DNA of 64,000 nt from Tipula vernalis (GCA_958295665.1 OY282560.1:259975368-260039367), one strand, 5' to 3'; shown: positions 12,790-24,304, counted from the first letter of the stretch. The notes: generated by a model from the sequence alone, not told the origin. Numbers and translations are program-made.

Positions 12790-13372
12790 AGAAATAAAAC
12801 TATAAATGTTCGTTTGTTCAAACTCTTAAATCTCCGAAAGTTCTTCACCGATTGCTTTGAAATTGTGACACAACTTTGTATTCGAATATGCGCTAACGCG
12901 CCTGTGACTGGTTAAACAAGTTTTTTTTTTAAAAACAACACCATCTGTTGAACGTAATAGCAACACACGCAATACTAAACATTGCTCTTGCGTTTGCTTC
13001 TTGACAACAGCTATCACTTAGACTTTCAATATTTCCGATTGCATTGATTAGTTGTCATCAAAATAATGCCTCGCCGAAAATCAAGCTTAGGTCGTCGACT
13101 AGCGGAAGCACTGCGACGAGTAATTGTAGATCAAACCGAGGAACAAAGGGCATCAGCGAACGAGCGAAACAGACAAACAATGGCTCAAATATGTTCCGAG
13201 GAAGCAGCAGCGTGACGTGCAGCCACACTCGAGGATGCACTGTTGCGGGCACATCGATCGCATTTTGCAGCTTCAGCAAGCGATTACGATCGTCTTGCAT
13301 TCCGGTACAACCCAGGTGATTATTATAGTTTGAGCCGCCATGTTCTCGTCGAGAATCAATCCACAATTAATT
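12790..13372 (+). pseudogene. Helitron 5' fragment with start of the RepHel leader ORF
   Basis: A frame from 13064 begins MPRRKSSLGRR and continues with charged RASANERNR-type repeats, a stop at about 13213, then RAATLEDALLRAHRS and FRYNPGDYY. This layout (basic start, Arg/Glu-rich repeats, then an aromatic-Asp-Tyr block) matches the N-terminal leader of insect Helitron polyproteins. It also parallels the minus-strand Helitron here (RERRLKNVR near FHYDSNNDYS at about 33700-33800). The upstream 12800-12960 sequence resembles a Helitron 5' leader. The element is truncated at about 13372; neither the Rep nor the helicase domain is present. Confidence 0.62.
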
Positions 13373-13885
13373 ATAATTTTACTTTATTTTAAATTTTATG
13401 ATGATGATTACTTGTTAATCGAAATCGATCTTAAGAAAACTAAGCTTAAAATAAATAATTTCACTATAAGGAAGCAAATAAATTAAAACAAACAACTGTT
13501 TTAATTAATTGTATTAATTGTGGAATAAGTCACAGAAGATTCATCTGAGACGAATTCTTCAAATAACAACAACCCTTTAGAATTGTTCGATTTCCCTCTG
13601 GAATTTCATATATGTGAGTAGAAACCATATTATACAATAGGTTACAATTCGAAAAATATTTCCTAGATGAAAATTAACTCATTTTATTAAGGTTTAATAA
13701 AATGAGTTTAGTCTTTGCAATTAGGTCATTTATCATTTTCGATAAATTTCTAAAACCACTTACCAAACAGAAAGTGTCTAATACTAGCGAATTTTAAACG
13801 TGTTTAATTTTTTACCGGGAATTGTTAGATAAAACACAAGTTTTAAGTGCAATCATATAAATTTATTGTGCAATCATATAAATTT
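13373..13885. other. No recognised gene; short direct duplication
   Basis: AT-rich. A 22-23-bp direct repeat (GTGCAATCATATAAATTTAT twice, 13847-13889) abuts the mariner fragment that follows. I see nothing else. Confidence 0.5.
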
Positions 13886-14240
13886 ATTTTGCGCCCTCAA
13901 AGTATTCTCCATTCGATGCCAGCGTTTTCCCAATCATCGAAACATTTTTTATAGGCACTTTCCTGGAGAGCATTCAGTTCGCGTGACGAATTTTGTTTTA
14001 TGACTTCAATGGCGTCAAAACGGGTTCCACAGAGTAGCAATTTGAGTCTGGGAAACAGGAAAAAATCACCTGGTGCTAAATTGGGCTATTGAGGTAGTTG
14101 ATCGATGGTATTTTTTTAGTTGCTGGCCTTATATTCGTTCAGAACCGTAGCTCGGTGTGATGGCGCATTATCGTCGTCTAAAATCCACGAGTGTTTGTTT
14201 CCATAATTGCAACACAAAATTTAAGGCAAACTCTTTATTC
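13886..14240 (-). pseudogene. Mariner (DD34D) transposase C-terminal fragment
   Basis: Minus-strand frames contain WILDDDNAPSHRATVL (second catalytic Asp). After two in-frame stops come NLAPGDFFLFPRLK (third Asp) and the C-terminal CGTRFDAIEVIKQN, ELNALQESAYKKCFDDW. There are 34 residues between the two Asp, which defines a classical DD34D mariner. It is therefore a different family from the two DD41D-type elements in this window. The N-terminal half and the inverted repeats are missing and stops disrupt the frame. Confidence 0.78.
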
Positions 14241-14367
14241 AATAATTTCGTTCATCGTAAAAATCGCCGTATACTAATGAGGTCGACTGACTTAACCAAC
14301 TGCTATAAACAAACTGGTTTAGAGATCGCACTCAAAGTGGCATCATAATGAAAGACAATCCTACCAA

Positions 14368-14395
14368 ATCTACTTCTGCTCATATGGGTATTAGA
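14368..14395 (+). pseudogene. Tiny gypsy integrase fragment
   Basis: The stretch CTACTTCTGCTCATATGGGT continuing to ATTAGAA is nearly identical to 26764-26791 inside the gypsy relic, where it encodes the SAHMGIRK part of the integrase zinc-finger region. It is far too short to be functional, and the boundaries are uncertain. Confidence 0.4.
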
Positions 14396-14955
14396 ATTTT
14401 TTTTGACGTAGGACTACGTCTTTGTTTTCATTATATATGGGGGTAGATTAAAATTTAAATGTGATGACGCGCGTCACGGAAATGACGTATTTACGAAATT
14501 TATTTGATTAATGCAATGTCTCTTGTTAAATACAAATGTAATGTTTTAAAAACTGTAAAAATCAAACCAAGTTAAATAAAAATGTGTGGATTGAAAAAAA
14601 ATTAAAACAACAAATTATTAATATGTAGTTTAATTTCAATTTTTAATTAAATAGTGATGAACTTGATCAAACATGCCGCACAAAAAATTCAAAAAATTTT
14701 TATTCTCATTATGTTAAATATTGCGAACATTTTTTGAATTTATATGCTGTATAACCTATGCAATCCTAGAAAAATGTATAGTCGCAAAGATGAGGCCGAA
14801 AAATGTTTAGGTTTGCGAGTTATGGGATTTCAAAGTTTCCAAGTGACCGGAAACTAATTTGATTTAATGCGGCATTTAATTTAATTTGGTTTCGTCGACA
14901 AAACATACAGTGAGAAAATAATAATCAAATCCGATTCAAAATAAATGGTTTATTC
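14396..14955. other. No recognised gene
   Basis: A possible mobile-element edge lies at 14400-14500 (ACGTAGGACTACGT dyad and a GACGCGCGTC dyad). Otherwise the sequence is AT-rich and featureless. Confidence 0.4.
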
Positions 14956-16025
14956 TAATGCCCGGTTGCACACAAAACGAGTTAACCATTTGACAGCAAT
15001 CTAATTGATAAGTCTAAACTACGGTTAAAATTACATTTCGTTTTACAAAAAAATTTCCATGGTTAGTTAACAAATATGTCAATATTGTCGATATAATAAG
15101 ATTTTACTCAACCCTACTTATAAAAAAAACAAAATATCCGTTATTTTTATTTTGACGTTAATAAAAATTGTATTATTCTTATGATATATAATAAGATATC
15201 TATAATATTTCTGCTATATCTACAAAGAAAAGCCATAAATATGAGCTTTGTATCAAAAAACGGTAAGTTATAAAGTGATGCTATTTGTAATTTTATTGGT
15301 TTGTTCAAAATGCTTTTATTAAATTTCATTTACAAAAAAGAAGCAAATTCCAAAACCCGTGCACCCAACTTTTCAAATACAGAAAAAATTTTGCTTTTAG
15401 AAATGATAAAGCAATACCGGCACATTATCGAGTGCAAGAAAACGGTTCGCGTGAAGTATTTGCTAGATTAATCCTAAAAAAAGTTAGGAACGTTTTAGGA
15501 AAAACTTCACGAATTTGTGCAGAAACGTGAAATTTTTCCTATTCCTAAATATTTGCGAGTGTATTTGTGTAAATAATATACAAAAATTCATTTTAATTGG
15601 GCATTTTATTGGTTGTTTTATTTTTATCGGTTAATACGATTATTATTTATTTAATTGTAGTATTTTATTAATATTTTAGTATTAAAAGGAAAAGCACACT
15701 TGCAAACAAAGTAATCGGAACAAAAAAATAATGAAGTTGCTTCCATTAAGCATAAAAACCTCTTGAATTTTTTCAAACAATTTCCACCTTATGCCTACAC
15801 ATTCTATTTTGAGCAGTAGCTCATTTACAATAAAATGTACAGCAAGAGGTGAAATAATTAAAAATTAACAATAACGAAAACGTTAATAAAAATAATTTAA
15901 AAAGCTACGTATTGCCCCTCAATCTTCCCACTAGAAAAATGTTGACTTAAATAATCCTATATTAAACATTTTTTAAAAAAAAAAAAAAATTTTTTTTGAA
16001 GCGGAGTGACGTAAGTGATCTTTTT

Positions 16026-16347
16026 ATAATTAATATTATTTCGTATAATCACAAAACACCAACAGTTTTCACTTACTTAAAAATAAAAAAACCAAAATTT
16101 TATTTTTGAATTTATTTACTTTTATTTATTTAAAATTACAACTAGTTTCGATCTTGTAAAGATCATCTACAGGTAATTTTTTGCAATTGCAAAAAATTAC
16201 CTGTAGATGATCTTTACAAGATCGAAACTAGTTGTAATTTTAAATAAATAAAAGTAAATAAATTCAAAAATAAAATTTTGGTTTTTTTATTTTTAAGTAA
16301 GTGAAAACTGTTGGTGTTTTGTGATTATACGAAATAATATTAATTAT
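16026..16347. repeat. Perfect 322-bp palindrome
   Basis: Two 161-bp arms meet at GCAATTGC (centre at 16186/16187) with no spacer and no mismatch that I could find by reading both arms. An arm contains ACTAGTTTCGATCTTGTAAA and AGATCATCTACAGG. A hairpin-type MITE is the likeliest explanation; an inverted-read library or assembly artefact is the alternative. Confidence 0.9.
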
Positions 16348-16689
16348 TTTAAATAATCCTGCTGATTATAATCTTATAATTTGCAATGGAATTGAATTCC
16401 AAAGATAAACTCCCCTAACATTAAAGGATTTGACTAATGATCTACAAATATTTTTGGCCGGAATTAGGAGGAAGTTAGAGGAATAAACCCTACTAACCAG
16501 CAATTTCCTATAAAGATAACAAGGCTCCTTTAGGCTTTGCGAAGTTTAAAAATCAAAAGACAAACACACAAATTCTTATACAATATTGTGGCGTTTCAAT
16601 TTTATAATTTCCTGTTTTCCCTAAGAAGAGCTCAATTTACAACAAAACTATTTTAAGTTATATGTAGTATAGGATTAAACATTTCTGAA

Positions 16690-18440
16690 TTCACTTCTAC
16701 TATTTACTTCATTTCCAACTGCTGTTCCCGAAAAGCGCGCATTCTAACGGAAACCAATTATGAGTTACTGGGGACCTATTCTAAAGGAAAACCATAAAGA
16801 TTTTTCGAAATCTAGGGGAACAGGTAGTTAGGATTGAACATTTCTAAATTCACGTGTAGTATGATTGCATACAGATATTTCCAAAATTTTCCCGCTGTTC
16901 CTGAAGAGCGCGCACTCTAACGGAAACCAATTATGAGTTACTGCAACCCTACTCTAAAGGAAAATCATACAGAGTTTCCGAAATATAGGGGAACAGGTAG
17001 TAAGGATTGAACATTTCTGAATTGACGTGTAGTATGATTGAATACCGATTTTCCAAAATTTTCCCGCTGTTCCTACAAAGCGCGCACTCTAACGGGAACC
17101 AATTATGAGTTACTGTAGACCTAGTCTAAAGGAAAATTATACAGATTTTCCGAAATCTAGGGGAACAGGTAGTTAGGATTAAACATTTCTGAATTGACGG
17201 GTAGTATGATTGAATACCGATTTTCCAAAATCTTCCCGCTGTTCCTGAAAAGCGCGCACTCTAACGGGAACCAATTATGAGTTAATGTAGACCTACTCTA
17301 AAGGTAAATTATACAGATTTTCCGAAATCTAGGGGAACAGGTAGTTAGGATTGAACATTTCTGAATTGACGGGTAGTATGATTGAATACCGATTTTCCCA
17401 AATTTTCCTGCTGTTTCTGAAAAACGCGCACTCTAACGGGACCCAATTATGAGTTACTATAGACCTACTCTAAAGGAAAATTATACAGATTTACCGAAAT
17501 CTAGGGGAACAGGTAGTTAAGATTGAACATTTCTGAATTGACGTGTAGTATGATTGAATACCGAATTTCCAAAATTTTCCCGCTGTTCCTGAAAAGCGCG
17601 CACTCTAACGAGAACCAATTATAAGTTACTGTAGACCTACTCTAAAGGAAAATCATACAGATTTTCCGAAATCTAAGGGAACAGGTAGTAAGGATTGAAC
17701 ATTTCTGAATTGACGGGTAGTATGATTGAATACCGATTTTCCAAAATTTTCCCGCTGTTCCTGAAAAGCGCGCACTCTAACGAGAACCAATTATGAGTTA
17801 CTTTAGACCTACTCTAAAGGAAACTCATACAGATTTTTCGAAATCTAGGGTAACAGGTAATTAGGATTGAACATTTCTCAATTGACGTGTAGTATGATTG
17901 AATACCGATTTTCCAAAATTTTCCCACGCTATCCCCCTAGATTTAAGAAAATCTGTATGGTTTTCCTTTAGAATAGGTCCACAGCAACTCATAATTAGTC
18001 TCCGTTAGAATGCGCGCTTTTCAGGAACAGCAGGAAAGTTTTGGAAAATCGATATACAACTTCCTTTCTGGTTTTCCTTTAGAATTGGTCCACAGTAACT
18101 CGTAATTGGTCTCCGTTAGAATGCGCGCTTTTCGGGAACAGCAGGAAAATTTTGGAAAATCGATATACAACCATAGTGGAAGCGAATTCAAAAATGTTCA
18201 ATCCTAACTACCTATTCCCCTAGATTTCGGAAAATCTGTATGGTTTTCCTTTAGAATAGGTCCACAGCAACTCATAATTAGTCTCCGTTAGAATGCGCGC
18301 TTTTCGGGAACAGCAGGAAAATTTTGGAAATTCGATATACAACCATAGTGGAAGCGAATTCAGAAATGTTCAATCCTAACTACCTATTCACCTAGATTTC
18401 GGAACATCTATATGGTTTTCCTTTAGAGTGGTTCTGTAGT
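16690..18440. repeat. 172-bp tandem array, direct then inverted
   Basis: A unit marked by GCGCGCACTCTAACGGGAAC recurs with its GCGCGC core at about 16735, 16909, 17080, 17252, 17424, 17596 and 17768 (spacing 171-174 bp). From about 17934 the same unit runs in the opposite direction, with cores at about 18012, 18123 and 18295. The 111-bp spacing between the first two shows a deleted unit. About seven direct and three inverted copies therefore form unequal arms of a foldback structure. Units differ by a few per cent. Confidence 0.9.
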
Positions 18441-19808
18441 AAGTAATTAAATATAAGTTTTCGTTATAGTTGCTGTTAATTAGGTTAAGTTGGAAACAGT
18501 TTTAATTTTAAAATAATTAATTTAACCTAATAATTTTTTTTAGTTATTTTTTTATTAGTTTTAAATAAAATTGTATTGCTGTAGCTTAGGGAGATAAACT
18601 TTTTGTTCAATTTTTGTTCGGTTAAAAGAAATTCTTTTAAATATTTCGTAATATGAATTTTTCGTTTATAAGTAGTTTTTTATTACGAAGGTTTTACACA
18701 TACATTCAAATGATTTGTTAATTTTAGGAAACTTAGGAAAAACTTCACAATCGTAGAAAACGGATAAAATAACATCATAAAAAAAAACGATTGATGGGAA
18801 GCATTAAGTTTTGATTTTAATGCCCAGAGCTTGGGATCTTACAGGAAAGCGCAACAGCTTAGATCCTTGTATGAACAATTAAAAAAAAAATGCAAAAAAA
18901 AAAATCCGCCGATAAGGTAATATCTTTATTTCTTTAGTTATGTTAATTAATAGTTAATGCATACAATTTTAATTATTAATTTAAGGTTGCCACTTTCATG
19001 ACTGGTGGGGGAACGAAAAATTCCGAAATTTCTGAAATAAGCAATAAAACGCTTGAGGTTTTGGAGCCATTGACAATCACGCCTCTTGTAAATAGGTTCG
19101 ACGCCAGTGCTGATTACAACAACAACTTACTGGTACTATTTTTCAATTTACAATTATGGTTTGATAATGGTACACCATTATTTTGATAATTATTATATTT
19201 TTATTTATTTAGCTTTACGACGAAACGTGTATTTTGGAGGATTTAAACGATTCTGCTTCCCAAAGAGATGAGCAGCGATCTAACGAGCATCCAGAGATTC
19301 AAGAAGATTATGAAATTGAATTTCTGGAAGAAAATCCGCAATCTTCTGCATCAATTGCACCATCGAAACAGACAAATTTTACAAGTAAAAGCCCCACTCA
19401 GCACATTCGAAGAAAACGACCAGCTGTACGAGGAGTATATGAAGAATTGACTGAAATTTGCGCTACAAAAAATAAAAAAATTAGTAACAGTTGCCAATTT
19501 GAAGAAGAATTGATGAAAATGAGACGCGAGCGGCACGAAATGGAGATAGCAGTGCTGAAAGAGCAGAAACAACTGTTGTCTCACTGGGGAAAAAACGCAG
19601 ACCAGATCCTACAAATGAAATGTGAGCAACATGCTATTGAACTTGCCATCTTAAAGGAACAACACCATCAACTACTAAAAAAAAACAACGATTGAATTAT
19701 TAGTTAATACATATTAGTTCTTATTTTTATATTAAATTATTCAAATAATAAAACTTTGTATATAATTGAATTTTAAATAAAAATGTACAAAATTAAAACA
19801 AAATTTGT

Positions 19809-21069
19809 TTACGAATTTATATTGAAATGGCTTTCAATGAGTGCCGATCGTCGGTAATTCGAAGTTCTTGGTGACATTGAGGGGATATCAATTAGATGTG
19901 TATCAACTTCTGCAAAATCCTGAAAATCGTCTTTCCATTCCACTGCTAAATTATGCAGAACAGCGACGGCAACAATTGACGTCAATATAGTCTCAACCTT
20001 CAAATTAATAAATAACTTTTATAGGTACATTACAATAAACCAATTGTATTAAAAGAAATTAAAATAACCTTGACCCGAAATCCAAGGCTTAAAGCTGGGA
20101 ATCGTCTCTTCCAGACTCCATAGAGTCTCTCGACTGGATTTCTGGTTAAAATTTGAGACCTTTCATAATTCTTTTCCACTGGGGTTTGGGGATTACTCAA
20201 TGGAGTTAGTAAAAAGTTCTTATTTCCGTAACCACCATCCCCCAGTAGTACGCTATCATCGAAGTCGTTTCTCCTTAGCCTTACCTTAAGTAAATTTTAA
20301 ATAATATTTAATAAATTAAACGCATTTTGAAAGATTGTTTACCATCAAAAACGAATTATTAACGGTCACTCACGCATTGTACGTTAATCGAGAAATATCC
20401 TTTCCTGTTGCGATATACTTCTCCAACATCCCCACCTGGAGATTGAATTTTTATGTGTGTGCAATCTGAAGAAGAAAAAATGTAAACTAATATCAAATGG
20501 GTATAACCATTATGTAACAGGTACCTATTGCTCCGATAACACCAGGAAAGCCGGCGATCTGGTAAAAATTTAATTTCGTACGGCGCAATTCTTCATCGGT
20601 TATTGGCATTTTAATAATTTTGTTCATACGACAAAATAAGGCAATTTTTCCCAAAACTTTTCGAATTATTCGACACACTGTAGACTTATGACAATTAAAA
20701 AGACCTCCACATGTAATTTGAAAACAACCAGTACCTAAAAATCTAGATTGTAATAAAAGTAATTATGTTTTATTATATTTATAGGTAAGAAACTCACAAT
20801 AATACAAACCGGATTTGATTAACAGTTGATAAAGCTTTGCATCTATTTGTTATTGGTTCAAGATATGGAACAAGTAGTTCAACCAATTTAGAGACAGTCT
20901 CTTTTGATAATCTGAATCGGTCTCGGAATTCAATTTCATTATATTTAAATAAAACATCAGGGCGTTCTGGATATTGCCGGAGTTTTGGAACGTGACCAGC
21001 TAACGTGAGATAAAAATTATCATTATCACTGTCGCTATCACTAAACAGTTGGTAATCTTTTCTTAGCAT
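19809..21069 (-). pseudogene. PIF/Harbinger DDE transposase, five exons, damaged
   Basis: Start ATG at 21069. Exon A (21069-20798) has an acidic lead and FRDRFRLSKETVSKLVELL. Exon B (20734-20525) encodes TGCFQITCGGLF, STVCRIIRKVLGKIA and FPGVIGAI. Exon C (20465-20374) starts with DCTHI, giving the first catalytic Asp, then GEVYRNRKGYFSINVQ. Exon D (20284 to about 20070) holds LLGDGGYGNK (second Asp) and NPVERLYGVWKRRFP (Glu). Exon E (about 20000-19809) has VAVLHNLAVEW and the stop. GT/AG signals support the joins. The block normally between exons C and D, with its WPGSTHDS-type motif, is not found, so the enzyme is probably defective although the DDE triad remains. The family is related to cellular HARBI1. 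Confidence 0.85.
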
Positions 21070-21308
21070 AATTTGAAAAATATTTTTACTTTAAAATGGT
21101 TTTTGACATTTAAGAGTATCAATAATATCCGCTGCAACGCTAGTGGCAATATACACAGAAGTTAAATAGTTATCTGCCCAATTTTGCATAGTTACATTTA
21201 ACTGAAGATTTAACTGACTGTTAAGTGTTGTGAAACGCTTTTGTTACTAACGGCTATGTAGTTAAATCAATCTAAACTACTGATATGTTTTGTGTGCAAC
21301 CGGGCATA

Positions 21309-22031
21309 AGGGTCTGCTCGAATCCTGTGGTAATTATTTTCCCGTTGTAGTTTTTGACATTTTAATGTTAAAACATTCCCTTCTTTTATTTCGCTGCTCG
21401 AATACTATTTATGTTTGACGTTTATTGTGAAAATGCAAATTGAATAAATTAACAGTTTTTGATTGTTGAATTGCATATTCAAATTTCGTTTATGTTATTT
21501 CGATTAATAAAAAGGGACGAATTTGATCATAAATAATTATTCTTATATAGTTTTCATATTAATTCTAAAAATCTTTTATTATTCTCTGGTTTGAGAAATT
21601 TCCAGATTCTTGATAGTTGTACAATGTACAAATTTACGATATTGGGTTAATCTTATCATAAGACAATTGCCATAAAATCAGAAATTCCCTATGGTTATAA
21701 GCCCATGGTAGCATTAATGCGAAAGGTCAGAGCAACAGCTAGGGAAATAGTAAATAAAATCGATTTTATGACGGATCACTAAATAAAATATGTTTATTTA
21801 GTTTACATTTTTAATTACATTTGTATATAAGTAATATTAATTCATTTAAATTAAATTTTATAAAATCTAAATTATTTTATATTTAAATCCCAACGAACGT
21901 TAATTCTTTCCTTTCCTTCAAATGCTACCATGGTGTAAGACTGTGGTAATTTGAATGAGTACGTTTTATGGCGTGTTTTACGTTGAAAACTACAACCGGA
22001 AAATTATTACCACAGTATTCGAGCAGACCCT
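21309..22031. mobile_element. 723-bp MITE with TA TSD
   Basis: The ends AGGGTCTGCTCGAAT and ATTCGAGCAGACCCT are inverted and continue as a roughly 45-bp imperfect repeat (CTGTGGTAAT, then AACTACAACCGG). TA flanks each side (21307-21308 and 22032-22033), pointing to a Tc1/mariner-type non-autonomous element. It has no coding capacity. Its left TA plus first base forms the TAA used by the Harbinger insertion. Its right last base plus TA forms the TTA used by the next element. Confidence 0.8.
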
Positions 22032-22033
22032 TA

Positions 22034-22795
22034 TGCCTCAATTCCACTGTGAATCAAAGTTTTTTAGTAAAAATAACTTGAGATAAAAATATAAAATCGG
22101 TGGTTGTGTGAACGAGACACACAACGGAGTCAGTCAAGATTTTACTTACAAAAAATGTGTATCTGTGTTAGTGCACTGAGATCGAAACTAAAAAATAGTA
22201 TCAAATCGAGAACACAGCAGTCCAACTAGTACATGTACATAAATATTGTGTACCGATGAACTGATTTGTGTACACGCTGATAATTTTAATTGTTTGGCAT
22301 TTTTATGGGAAAGATTGTTTTTAATTTTGTATTTTATAACGGAAATAATTTGAATAAGTATAGTTATAATAATAATTAAATTTTTAGATTATTTTGAAAC
22401 GTGAAAATAATCGAATTAACACTAATACTTAATTTTTCTAATAATTCTTGGTTATTCTAGGACTCTAGGTTATGTTTTTGTTTGCTGTCAAAACACTAAG
22501 GCAATTTTAAAGTTTGCAATTTTTATGGTAAAGTCTAATGTGTGATCGAAAATATTCGAAAAAATAATTCTTTAGATTATTTTGAATTGTAAGAATATTC
22601 GAATTAACACAAATTCATAATTTTTTTTAATAATTCTTGGTTATGTTTTTGTTTCCTTTCAAGATGTATCCATAAAATTTGCTATAAAAAAACAATAACA
22701 AAATACTTTGTCTTTGTCTCTCTGGTGGATTATTTTTTTTGTCTTCTTCTAACTTCAAGTCAGCTCAGTCAATTTTTCACAGTGGAATTGGGGCT
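22034..22795. mobile_element. 762-bp Harbinger-type non-autonomous element, TTA TSD
   Basis: TGCCTCAATTCCACTGTGAA at the left is matched by the inverted TTCACAGTGGAATTGGGGCT at the right, and TTA flanks both sides (22031-22033, 22796-22798). A 3-bp TTA duplication and TGCC-type ends suggest PIF/Harbinger. The interior carries an old tandem duplication of about 180 bp (a TTTAGATTATTTTGAA block near 22390 and near 22570). No protein-coding frame. Confidence 0.75.
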
Positions 22796-22825
22796 TTAGT
22801 AGCATGATTATAAAAGAAGTTGTTA

Positions 22826-24095
22826 TGGGGCATGCATGTATAGTAAAAATACTTGCCGCTATTTTTGAGGCAGCACGTTCGTTTCCAGGATAGAATCAAA
22901 ATGTCATTTGTGTTTTCCATCAAAATCTATAGTAAAAATAAATAACATGAAACAATTTTTATATTTTAAAATATTTCTAAGTAGTGTCAATAAAAAGCAT
23001 AGTTTTAAATAAGTGAAATGTTATATGGTTAACTGTTTTAAACAAAAAAACCATTCGGGTTTTTAATTAAATTCTATTTAATATAGTGAAATACCTTTAA
23101 CCTCAAAAAGTTTTGTTTCCTCCGTTTCTATCGCACTACTTATAAATATTTAAAAATTGTTTCATGTTGGGTTTTTGGTTGCATATTAATTGCTTGCTTA
23201 GTATTAAGTTTTATACATGTAGTTTAGTGTTGTTCATCATTTAAAATAGTTTCAGAATATTTGAGTACATATAGCAGTGAAAATGGCAAATGTTGTTGAA
23301 TTAAAAAAAAATTAAATCTCTTACTAGCGAAAACCACAGGAAATAAAAAAGATTTATTAAACAGGTGATTTTTATTCTGTTATTACCTGATCATAAATCA
23401 AATTATAAACAAATACTTTCTAGATTAAACTTATGGTAAGGTCTTGGCCTATGTAGGAGCCGATGTCCAATAAAAGTTGCCCCTGCAGCCTGTCAGCAGC
23501 CATTCCCAGTTGATCAGGAGCCGTATCAAGACCTCTCACTGTTAAACTACAAAGAAGTGGAATGGTTGTCTCCGACAGGTAATTAATTATATTTTAAGGA
23601 ACGGGGGGCAGTTAAAGGTGACCAGCAAGGCAGAAGGCTATTCCACTCACGCTTCTGTAATAAAATAACATTTTATTCAATTGGTTTCGATATTTTTTTA
23701 AAAATTACTTGTAGCGCCGAGACCAAAAAATCGGTCGACTATAACATTCACCTACATGTAAATAAAGCAGAAAGAATTATTATGAAGGCTTCATGCACTT
23801 TCGGCACACAACAGGTTGTAACCATTTTTGTAGTCTTCTTTTCAAATAAAATTAAACGATAGAACAACAATTTTTTTAATAAACAGGAAGTAACAAATAT
23901 TTTGGATATTTTTCTCCTGTACTATTGTTAATTTAACGTTTAATATAATAAAAATGAATAAATTTATTAGATCCACCCAAATTTAACCATATATTTCAGT
24001 GTAAAATCGAAACGTCAAATTTAAAGCTATCCTTTAAAATGACATGCTGCCACCTGGTGTCTGGTAAAAGTAATACTGTCGTCTTGCATGCCCCA
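22826..24095. mobile_element. 1.27-kb Harbinger-type non-autonomous element, TTA TSD
   Basis: The inverted ends TGGGGCATGCA and TGCATGCCCCA are flanked by TTA on both sides (22823-22825 and 24096-24098). Similarity continues inward for about 30 bp. It begins only 27 bp beyond the previous element's duplication. No transposase was recognised. A more GC-rich patch at 23430-23660 has a short open minus-strand frame (residues GLDTAPDQLGMAADRL) of unknown meaning. Confidence 0.75.
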
Positions 24096-24304
24096 TTACG
24101 TATTTCTGTAAAACATTTAAATCGAGGAAAAACTGAAAAATTATTTTGCTATGTGTACTATGTTTTGTCAAATAGAGTTTTCTGTTTCTACATTATGTAA
24201 ATGTACTTTGTACCAGTGGAACAAACAACGTTGTTCCATATGTTATATTTCAAATTTACAGGTCGAAGTTTTCTAACTCAATAGCGTAAGTGATATATGT
24301 AGGT

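Larger units (their letters stand above)
15446..18754. mobile_element. 3.3-kb foldback-type element with 9-bp TSD, inside Harbinger
   Basis: The 9-bp sequence AGAAAACGG occurs at 15437-15445 and 18755-18763, flanking the insertion, and rejoining there restores the Myb-like reading order. The ends share GTGAAGT-TTT-CTA in inverted orientation (15452 and the complement of about 18734-18748). The left end itself forms a small hairpin (CGTGAAGTATTTGCTA to TAGGAAAAACTTCACG). The interior has a 172-bp tandem array in both orientations and a perfect palindrome. A 9-bp TSD with repeat-built inverted arms is seen in Foldback elements and some MULEs; I cannot choose between them. No transposase frame was found. 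Confidence 0.75.
15310..19695 (+). pseudogene. Harbinger Myb/SANT-like accessory gene, split by an insertion
   Basis: In Harbinger elements this protein binds the transposon ends and recruits the transposase to the nucleus. Exon 1 starts at ATG 15310 and encodes RAPNFSNTEKILLLEMI and HIIECKKT, the start of the Myb/SANT-like helix bundle. It is cut at 15445 by a foldback element and resumes at 18764 after the duplicated 9-bp target. It continues to WEALSFDFNAQSLGSYR, QQLRSLYEQLKKK and ADK, ending at a GT donor (about 18917). Exon 2 (about 18985-19131) carries the typical TGGG motif (FMTGGGTK). Exon 3 (about 19214-19695) is acidic, then strongly coiled-coil (ELMKMRRERHEMEIAVLK), stop at 19693. 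Stops and a frameshift at about 18775-18800 add to the damage. Confidence 0.8.
14959..21306. mobile_element. PIF/Harbinger transposon, two genes, TAA TSD
   Basis: The ends are perfect 20-bp inverted repeats (TGCCCGGTTGCACACAAAAC at 14959 and its complement ending at 21306). They are flanked by the 3-bp target duplication TAA (14956-14958, 21307-21309), diagnostic of PIF/Harbinger. Inside are two divergent genes, as the superfamily requires: a Myb/SANT-like DNA-binding gene on plus (15310-19695) and a DDE transposase on minus (19809-21069). Without the 3309-bp foldback insertion at 15446-18754 the element would be about 3.0 kb, a normal size. Intact ends suggest a fairly young copy, but both genes carry breaks. 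Confidence 0.92.

Noticed and set aside
13044..13319. 91-residue Ser/Thr/Asn-rich plus frame
   Set aside because: Another frame of the same DNA gives the recognisable Helitron leader (MPRRKSSLG), so this one is a shadow.
16690..18440. CRISPR-like regular repeats
   Set aside because: Units are 172 bp with no separate unique spacers, occur in both orientations, and the genome is animal.
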